This document shows, piece after piece, positions 42,557-47,493 of a stretch of 47,493 nucleotides of DNA. A model generated the notes under the pieces. The model was given only the letters and a program-made list of their open reading frames with translations. It ran no database searches and was not told the origin of the DNA. Source of the stretch: FW021-bin31 sp964558275 (lineage in GTDB: Bacteria; Bacteroidota; Bacteroidia; Chitinophagales; Chitinophagaceae); NCBI GenBank assembly GCA_964558275.1, contig CAZLDH010000002.1:1-47493 (forward strand). Reading direction: 5' to 3'. Numbering within the stretch: the first letter of the stretch is position 1; the number at the start of each line of letters is the position of its first letter. Made by a program: the position numbers and the translations under genes.

Positions 42557-43798
42557 TTATTTTTTTAAAACAATTATTTTTCTTCCTTCCAGCTCAAAGC
42601 GAACACCACTTAATTTCATTATTCTCAATACATTGGACAACTTGGTATCTCTAGGTATTTTTCCGGTAATACTTCCATGAGGCACCCCGTCAGGATAACT
42701 AACCCGGACATCATACCAACGCGCAATATTCCCCATAATTGTTGCGATGTCGGTATTAGAAAATTGAAATAATCCATTTTTCCAAGCCACAGCTTCATTC
42801 ACATTCGCCTCTCCGACACTAATTTCATTTTCCCCATTGACAACACTGGCTGCTTGTCCGGGTTTTAGCACCACCTCTTGTTCATTCCCATTGCCAGCGA
42901 AACTGCTATTGATTACTTTCACCTTTCCTTCCAACAAGGTTGTCTTAATAGCTGATGCTTTTTTATAAGCTCTCACATTAAAATGTGTTCCTAATACTTC
43001 AACCTTTATTTTGTCATTTACAAATACCTCAAAAGGCTTCTTTTCATTCTTGGCAATTTCAAAATAGGCTTCTCCTTTTATGTAAACGGCTCTTTTCTCT
43101 CCGGAAAAGACAACCGGGAAACGCATGGAAGAAGCTGCATTCAGCCACACTTTGCTTCCATCTGCCAATATAATTTTATACTGTCCTCCTTTAGGAGTAG
43201 TGATTGTATTATATTGAACCTCTTTGCTTTCATTATTCTTTTTTCTGTCTCCATTATAACTTAACAAACCTCGTTTTAAATTAACCACCTTGGTTTGACC
43301 TCCTTGAATGGAAACAACTCCCATATTGGAACTGTCTAAGATTACCTTTTTCCCATTCGCTAAAGTTAACATTGCCTTATTCCCCCCCGGTCTAATTGTT
43401 TGTATTGCCGAATCTATATTTGAAACAAGGTCTATAGAATGTGAAGCTGTTTTTTGTGCATTTAGCCACCATCCTACTCCTATTAACAAAATGACTGCTG
43501 CAGCAATTCCAACAAGAAGTGATTTTTCTCTTCTATTAATCAAAAAAGACTTTTTCTTCACTTCGTTTTTTTCCTTTCTTGTTTCATAAAGAACCTGAGA
43601 AGCCACCTGATCCCAATAAGCTCTATCATATTCTTCTTCAGCAACCTCTGATTCAATAAGTTGATTAAACAATGCAACAAAATCATCCGAATTGTCTTTA
43701 TCATTTAAGAACTTCAAGAGTCGGTTATATTCCTCTTCTGTTGCCTCTCGTTGAATATAACGCTCCAGCAAATATTTAATTTCTCTTTTATTCTCCAT
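42557..43798 (-). CDS. FecR-family anti-sigma factor
   Basis: About 413 residues. The cytoplasmic N-terminus (LLERYIQREATEEEYNRLL) binds sigma. A membrane span follows (SLLVGIAAAVILLIGVGWWL), then a periplasmic FecR domain with YNTITTPKGGQYKIILADGS and VWLNAASSMRFPVVFSGEKR, ending in the short strand domain GVRFELEGRKIIVLKK that meets the STN domain of SusC. It transmits ligand binding from the transporter to the sigma factor. The start at 43798 (MENKREIKYL) is preferred over an upstream ATG at 43825, since the extra nine residues are not family-like. A 160-bp gap separates it from the sigma gene. Confidence 0.94.
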   Translation of the reverse strand: MENKREIKYLLERYIQREATEEEYNRLLKFLNDKDNSDDFVALFNQLIESEVAEEEYDRAYWDQVASQVLYETRKEKNEVKKKSFLINRREKSLLVGIAAAVILLIGVGWWLNAQKTASHSIDLVSNIDSAIQTIRPGGNKAMLTLANGKKVILDSSNMGVVSIQGGQTKVVNLKRGLLSYNGDRKKNNESKEVQYNTITTPKGGQYKIILADGSKVWLNAASSMRFPVVFSGEKRAVYIKGEAYFEIAKNEKKPFEVFVNDKIKVEVLGTHFNVRAYKKASAIKTTLLEGKVKVINSSFAGNGNEQEVVLKPGQAASVVNGENEISVGEANVNEAVAWKNGLFQFSNTDIATIMGNIARWYDVRVSYPDGVPHGSITGKIPRDTKLSNVLRIMKLSGVRFELEGRKIIVLKK

Positions 43799-43984
43799 AA
43801 TTAAAAGTAGAAAGTGCCCGACCAACCCAAAGGGCAGTCCGGTAAAAAATCATAGTCTTACCATCCTCTTCCTATATATAAAACGCAGCAAAAAGAAAAA
43901 GGGACTATCCAAGAAATAAATTATTTTGAAAAAGACCTAATTTTCGGTCATTGTGAGAAGTATCGGGAAGATCTGTGTGGGGAA

Positions 43985-44587
43985 TCAAAGACTTAGCACA
44001 AACAGAATTAGTATAGGCACAGTAATCCCGCCATATTGATGTAAATAATTTTTGATAAACTTTAGCGCACTTACCATCTGATTTTTAATGGTGTTCGGAG
44101 AGAGTTGAAGCTGTTCTGCAATTTCTTTATGACTCAAACCCTGCTCTCTGCTCAGTTTATAAATCTGTTTGCGTCTGGGAGGTAATTTTTTGACCGCCTG
44201 AGAAAGAAGTACTTGAGTTTCTTTGAAGGACAATTGTTCCACAATTCGCTCCTTTTTAGTGTGAGTGACCGCTTTCATCTTTTGCATTCTTCGTACTTCT
44301 GCGGCATGTGAACGTAACCATGAAAGCGACAAATTAGAGGCTACTTTATACAACCAGGATAAGGGATATTCCATTTCCCCCACCTCCTCACGATGAATCC
44401 ATAATCGAAGAAAGGTTTCCTGCACAATATCTTCAGCAACTGCTTTAGAATGCGTTAATTTAAACACAAAGGGATATATCTTATGACGATTACACGCATG
44501 AAAAACCTCCCGAAAAGCATCTTCATCCCCGGCGGCAATTCGTCTGAATAAATAATCTTTATTAGATAAAGAAGGATCCATCCACAA
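43985..44587 (-). CDS. ECF RNA polymerase sigma factor
   Basis: A 200-residue sigma-70 ECF factor. Region 2 is FREVFHACNRHKIYPFVFKL followed by AVAEDIVQETFLRLW (the conserved D-x-V-Q-E-T-F). Region 4 is KLPPRRKQIYKLSREQGLSH followed by KEIAEQLQLSPNTIKNQMVS. The C-terminal hydrophobic tail (ITVPILILFVLSL) is usual in Bacteroidota ECF factors paired with FecR and may anchor it to the membrane. It is the first gene of the SusC/SusD locus and likely drives it, released by FecR on ligand binding. Confidence 0.96.
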   Translation of the reverse strand: MWMDPSLSNKDYLFRRIAAGDEDAFREVFHACNRHKIYPFVFKLTHSKAVAEDIVQETFLRLWIHREEVGEMEYPLSWLYKVASNLSLSWLRSHAAEVRRMQKMKAVTHTKKERIVEQLSFKETQVLLSQAVKKLPPRRKQIYKLSREQGLSHKEIAEQLQLSPNTIKNQMVSALKFIKNYLHQYGGITVPILILFVLSL

Positions 44588-44744
44588 TTTTTTTAGTTAA
44601 ATAGAGTATAAATATATACAATATTTACGCTAAAAAGAAAAAGTTCTTTTATTTATCCCTATAAAATCCAGAAGAAACTTCTTTTCTTCTTCTAAAATTT
44701 CTTTTATTTGTAAGCCTTTACAACAAGACAACCACAATTTCAAT

Positions 44745-45236
44745 ATGTCCATTCAATTTCAATATAACAAACAAGAAGTCATTAAAGCCTTACGTTTTCA
44801 TTTTAAACAACGCCCCGAAATAAAAATATTTAGAACCTTAATTATCCTTGTAGTTATAGCCGCATTCGTCGGTTACTTCACTCATTTTATCTCTTTCAAC
44901 GCTTTAATTTGGATTTTTATTGCCTTTGTGGCATTGATTTTTTTTCTACAATATATATTGCCGCTTTCCGTTTATAGACGGGCTCATACCTTTAGGGAAC
45001 CCCAACTCTCCTTGGATTTTACCGAAGATTACATCGTTATTGGAACAGACAGAGGGAAAAGCAGAATTTCATGGCAACAGTTTAATAATGTGATAGAAAC
45101 CAAGGATTTTTTTTATCTCTATCGCTCCAATAAATCTTTCTTTCTTATTCCGGCAAAGGCCTTTAACTCTAGAAAAGATAGAATTCACTTTAGTGAAAGG
45201 TTGCAAAAAATATTTCCCAACTATCTTTTTAAATAA
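44745..45236 (+). CDS. YcxB-like membrane protein
   Basis: A 163-residue protein with an N-terminal cytoplasmic segment (SIQFQYNKQEVIKALRFHFK), two hydrophobic helices around residues 30-70 (TLIILVVIAAFVGYF and ALIWIFIAFVALIFFLQYIL), and a C-terminal domain with DFTEDYIVIGTDRGKSRISW and FFYLYRSNKSFFLIPAKAF, the pattern of the YcxB-like family. Function is unknown. It diverges from the sigma gene and converges on pdhB, with a terminator hairpin following. Confidence 0.72.
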   Translation: MSIQFQYNKQEVIKALRFHFKQRPEIKIFRTLIILVVIAAFVGYFTHFISFNALIWIFIAFVALIFFLQYILPLSVYRRAHTFREPQLSLDFTEDYIVIGTDRGKSRISWQQFNNVIETKDFFYLYRSNKSFFLIPAKAFNSRKDRIHFSERLQKIFPNYLFK

Positions 45237-45302
45237 CTACCCCCATAAGCAAAGAAGATTTTCAGACTTTTAGCTTCATAGAAAGTCCTTAAAAATAAAA
45301 AA

Positions 45303-45332
45303 AAGCCTGCCTATAAAGACAGACTTTTTTAC
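45303..45332. terminator. Bidirectional terminator between YcxB-like gene and pdhB
   Basis: AAGCCTGCC (45303-45311) pairs with GACAGACTT (45318-45326), two G-U type positions, with an A-run on the left and a T-run on the right. Confidence 0.75.
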
Positions 45333-45347
45333 AATAACGTGCTCTTC

Positions 45348-46331
45348 CTACTTTTCCATATATAGTACTTCCTTGGAAAGTTTCACCGTTTCTTCGATAC
45401 TTGGAAGATATAATTTATTCAAATTAGGCGCATAATGCATGGGGGCATCTACGGCTGTGAGCCTGCGTATGGGCGCATCCAGATAATCAAATCCTTCTTT
45501 TTGTATCCTGTAAGAAATCTCAGAAGACACACTGGCAAAAGGCCACTGTTCCTCAACGATAATCAAGCGATTGGTTTTCTTTACAGATTTCAGGATTGTT
45601 TCCCAATCTAAAGGACGAATGGTACGTAAATCGATAACTTCCGCATCCACTCCCTCTTTTTCTAATTCTTCAGCGGCTCCCATGGCTACTTTCATCATTT
45701 TGTTGAAAGAAACGATAGTCACATCTTTACCTTCTCTTACAACATTTGCCTCCCCAATTGGAATTAAATATTCCTCTTCAGGAACTTCTCCTTTATCATT
45801 ATAAGTCACTTCCGACTCCATAAAGACAACAGGATTATCATCCCGAATAGATGTTTTAAGCAGTCCTTTAGCATCATAAGGATTAGATACAGAAACGACT
45901 TTTATTCCGGGAATATTTGCATATAAGCTTTCGAATGCGGTAGAGTGTTGCGCACCAAGCTGTCCGGCAGAACCATTCGGTCCGCGAAAAACAATCGGAC
46001 ATCCCATTTGTCCGCCACTCATAGCCATCATCTTGGAGGCTGTATTTAAAATTTGATCTAGCGCTAATACGGCAAAATTCCAGGTCATAAACTCTACTAC
46101 CGGTCGCAACCCATTCTGAGCTGCACCCACACCAACACCAGCAAACCCCAGCTCAGTTATAGGAGTATCGATGACACGGTCTTCCCCAAACTCATCCAGC
46201 ATCCCTTGGCTGACTTTGTAAGCACCATTATATTCAGCTACTTCTTCTCCCATTAGGAAGACACTTTTATCGCGACGCATTTCTTCGCTTATGGCCTCAC
46301 CTAAGGCTTGTCTAAAGGCTATTTCTCGCAT
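45348..46331 (-). CDS. pdhB: Pyruvate dehydrogenase E1 component, beta subunit
   Basis: A 327-residue transketolase-like beta subunit. It begins MREIAFRQALGEAISEEMRR, with MGEEVAEYNGAYKVSQGMLD containing the ThDP-activating Glu region. TPITELGFAGVGVGAAQNGL, FRGPNGSAGQLGAQHSTAFE and the C-terminal VEEQWPFASVSSEISY and DAPMHYAPNL are typical of pyruvate E1 beta. With the alpha subunit it decarboxylates pyruvate and acetylates E2 lipoamide. The alpha subunit and E2 are not adjacent, a common arrangement in Bacteroidota. Branched-chain E1 beta is a less likely alternative. Confidence 0.95.
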   Translation of the reverse strand: MREIAFRQALGEAISEEMRRDKSVFLMGEEVAEYNGAYKVSQGMLDEFGEDRVIDTPITELGFAGVGVGAAQNGLRPVVEFMTWNFAVLALDQILNTASKMMAMSGGQMGCPIVFRGPNGSAGQLGAQHSTAFESLYANIPGIKVVSVSNPYDAKGLLKTSIRDDNPVVFMESEVTYNDKGEVPEEEYLIPIGEANVVREGKDVTIVSFNKMMKVAMGAAEELEKEGVDAEVIDLRTIRPLDWETILKSVKKTNRLIIVEEQWPFASVSSEISYRIQKEGFDYLDAPIRRLTAVDAPMHYAPNLNKLYLPSIEETVKLSKEVLYMEK

Positions 46332-46436
46332 CTTTACTGTTTTTCTAATAGTTAAAACTTATTGGACGTGCAAAAATACTCTTTAAACTTGAAAAAGCCA
46401 ACCTTTATCCTTTTCATATACTAATTTTCTCTTTAT

Positions 46437-46850
46437 TTAAAGATTCTTACCGTCTATTTTCTTTCTATTCTTCTTTTTTTCTGACTGAGACTTCTTCTTT
46501 TTCAATCTCTTTTCATTGGCTGCAGCAGGTGGTTTTGTCCTTTTTCGCTTTTTTTTTGGTTGTAATGCCTTATTGATAAGATGATTTATTTTCCCAATGG
46601 CCTTCGTTTTATTTCTCCATTGCGTTCGCGCTTCCTGAGACCAAACATAAAGTTCCCCCGACTGATTTATTCTATTTCCCAGCTTTTCAAAAAGAAGCTC
46701 TTTCTGGTGTTCCTGAAGAAGAGAAGATGCATTGATATCAAACCGGACCTCTACTTTGGTCTCCAATTTATTTACATTCTGTCCGCCTTTGCCTCCGCTA
46801 CGAGCTGTTTTGAATTCCAATTCCGCAGATACATCAATTAACTTCTTCAT
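46437..46850 (-). CDS. arfB: ArfB-type peptidyl-tRNA hydrolase (ribosome rescue)
   Basis: A 137-residue protein with the class I release-factor catalytic loop GGKGGQNVNK (GGQ) and no codon-recognition domain, the layout of ArfB/YaeJ. After the domain comes a strongly basic tail (PKKKRKRTKPPAAANEKRLK then KKKSQSEKKKNRKK) that would enter the empty mRNA channel of a stalled ribosome. It releases the peptide from ribosomes without a stop codon. Monocistronic; about 100 bp separate it from pdhB, which lies downstream on the same strand. Confidence 0.94.
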   Translation of the reverse strand: MKKLIDVSAELEFKTARSGGKGGQNVNKLETKVEVRFDINASSLLQEHQKELLFEKLGNRINQSGELYVWSQEARTQWRNKTKAIGKINHLINKALQPKKKRKRTKPPAAANEKRLKKKKSQSEKKKNRKKIDGKNL

Positions 46851-46971
46851 AATTTTACAAATTTAAAACAATAACATTAAAAACCTTGCCTGCAAACCCC
46901 ATCCGCTTCTAATTCGCACAGCAAGAAGTCTTTAATAAAATACCTGCAAATCTATTTCTCAAATAAAATAT

Positions 46972-46979
46972 TACCTTTG
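46972..46979 (+). promoter_or_regulatory. -7 box just ahead of the AraC-like gene
   Basis: TACCTTTG fits TAnnTTTG and ends six bases before the ATG at 46986. This predicts an almost leaderless mRNA. Confidence 0.45.
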
Positions 46980-46985
46980 TAGGCT

Positions 46986-47493
46986 ATGAGCACGAATATT
47001 CAGTGGAGTAAAGCTCCTGCAGACATATTATCCATTGCATTGCCCAAGACTTGTTTAACAGATGATTTAAAGCTCATTCATGAAGAGCAGGCTTCTTTAG
47101 CACAACAATTAGACCTGAAAGTCAATAGCTATGCATTTCCTAAAGCATGGCCAATTGAAGATGTAGGCTTAGTCTATTACAATACTGAATCTAAGAACGA
47201 AAAACCTTCTATAGAGCTACATTATTGCATGGTAGGAAATCGCTATTGCAACAATCCGGCTTGCCAGAATTCCGGTTGTGAGCTTTCTCGCAAACATAAG
47301 CGAAATAAACCGGCACCCATTATGGAAGTCATCAATATCAGCTACCAACCGGAGATGTTGAATCAATTTGATTCTAAAGAATTGGCAGAAATTTTTGAAG
47401 AAGAAGGAAAATATGTGAAGAAATTCTCTCCCGGAACCAAAACCAAGGTGGCGCTGGAACAAATACTTCACCACCCCTATAAAGGTGCTCTAA
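46986..47493 (+). CDS. AraC-family-like regulator, N-terminal part (cut by window end)
   Basis: 169 codons are open to the window edge, starting MSTNIQWSKAPADILSIALP. The ligand-binding-like N-terminus contains ELHYCMVGNRYCNNPACQNS then GCELSRKHKRNK, a cluster of four cysteines that might bind metal. The final residues ALEQILHHPYKGAL match the linker of AraC/PchR-type regulators, which precedes the two helix-turn-helix motifs; those would lie beyond the window, so the DNA-binding part is unseen. Family call is therefore moderate. The regulated genes are unknown. Confidence 0.6.
   Translation, partial: MSTNIQWSKAPADILSIALPKTCLTDDLKLIHEEQASLAQQLDLKVNSYAFPKAWPIEDVGLVYYNTESKNEKPSIELHYCMVGNRYCNNPACQNSGCELSRKHKRNKPAPIMEVINISYQPEMLNQFDSKELAEIFEEEGKYVKKFSPGTKTKVALEQILHHPYKGAL

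Noticed and set aside
43926..43955. Small hairpin GACC...GGTC between fecR and the sigma gene
   Set aside because: Only a four-base stem with no T-run in either useful direction; likely chance.
1..47493. CRISPR arrays, prophage genes, IS transposases, rRNA operons
   Set aside because: No regularly spaced repeats, structural phage genes, transposase motifs or rRNA sequence were seen anywhere in the window.

Overview
The window looks like a piece of a Bacteroidota chromosome, probably Chitinophagia or Sphingobacteriia grade. Evidence: a SusC/SusD pair with an ECF sigma factor and FecR anti-sigma factor, -7 promoter boxes of the TAnnTTTG type, few Shine-Dalgarno sequences, Bacteroidota-style lipoprotein signals and AT-rich DNA. 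A run of ten Ns at 17152-17161 shows it is a scaffolded draft assembly, possibly a metagenome bin. Both ends cut genes: dihydroorotase on the left, an AraC-like regulator on the right.

Layout. 1-10.2 kb: pyrC end, a short MutS-like ATPase, a ParE-type toxin-antitoxin (TA) pair between two copies of the mutS 3' end, a secreted prolyl oligopeptidase, an exported sulfatase, recA, a membrane protein and rpoN. 10.3-12.7 kb: a beta-barrel protein, then an unstable zone. There an intact tRNA-Met lies between the two halves of a broken tRNA-Met carrying palindromic inserts, followed by three gene relics and a second TA pair. 12.9-28.5 kb: housekeeping and repair genes (yjbQ, sbcDC, mscS, uvrC, a Cys/Met PLP enzyme, a ROK kinase, pdxA, rsmA, a D-2-hydroxyacid dehydrogenase, greA, a HIT protein, ruvC). 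It also holds a frameshifted small multidrug resistance gene.

29.4-44.6 kb is a co-oriented catabolic locus on the minus strand: ECF sigma, FecR, SusC with an STN domain, SusD, a sulfatase, two related FAD_oxidored-type flavoproteins, a CstA-type transporter and a third flavoprotein. It resembles a polysaccharide utilization locus, but I see no glycoside hydrolase or polysaccharide lyase. The likely logic is: SusC/SusD binds and imports a ligand; the STN-FecR-sigma relay senses it; the sulfatase desulfates it; the exported flavoproteins oxidise it; CstA may import a small product. Between fecR and susC, a -7 box and a hairpin plus T-run on the opposite strand suggest an antisense small RNA. 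44.7-47.5 kb holds a YcxB-like membrane protein, the pyruvate dehydrogenase E1 beta subunit, an ArfB-type ribosome rescue hydrolase and the partial regulator.

The observations most worth a second look are the TA cassette flanked by mutS-tail repeats, the nested tRNA-Met array, the candidate antisense RNA at susC, the tandem hairpins in the greA leader, and the hydrolase-free flavoprotein locus. All family calls were made by reading motifs; no database search was run.
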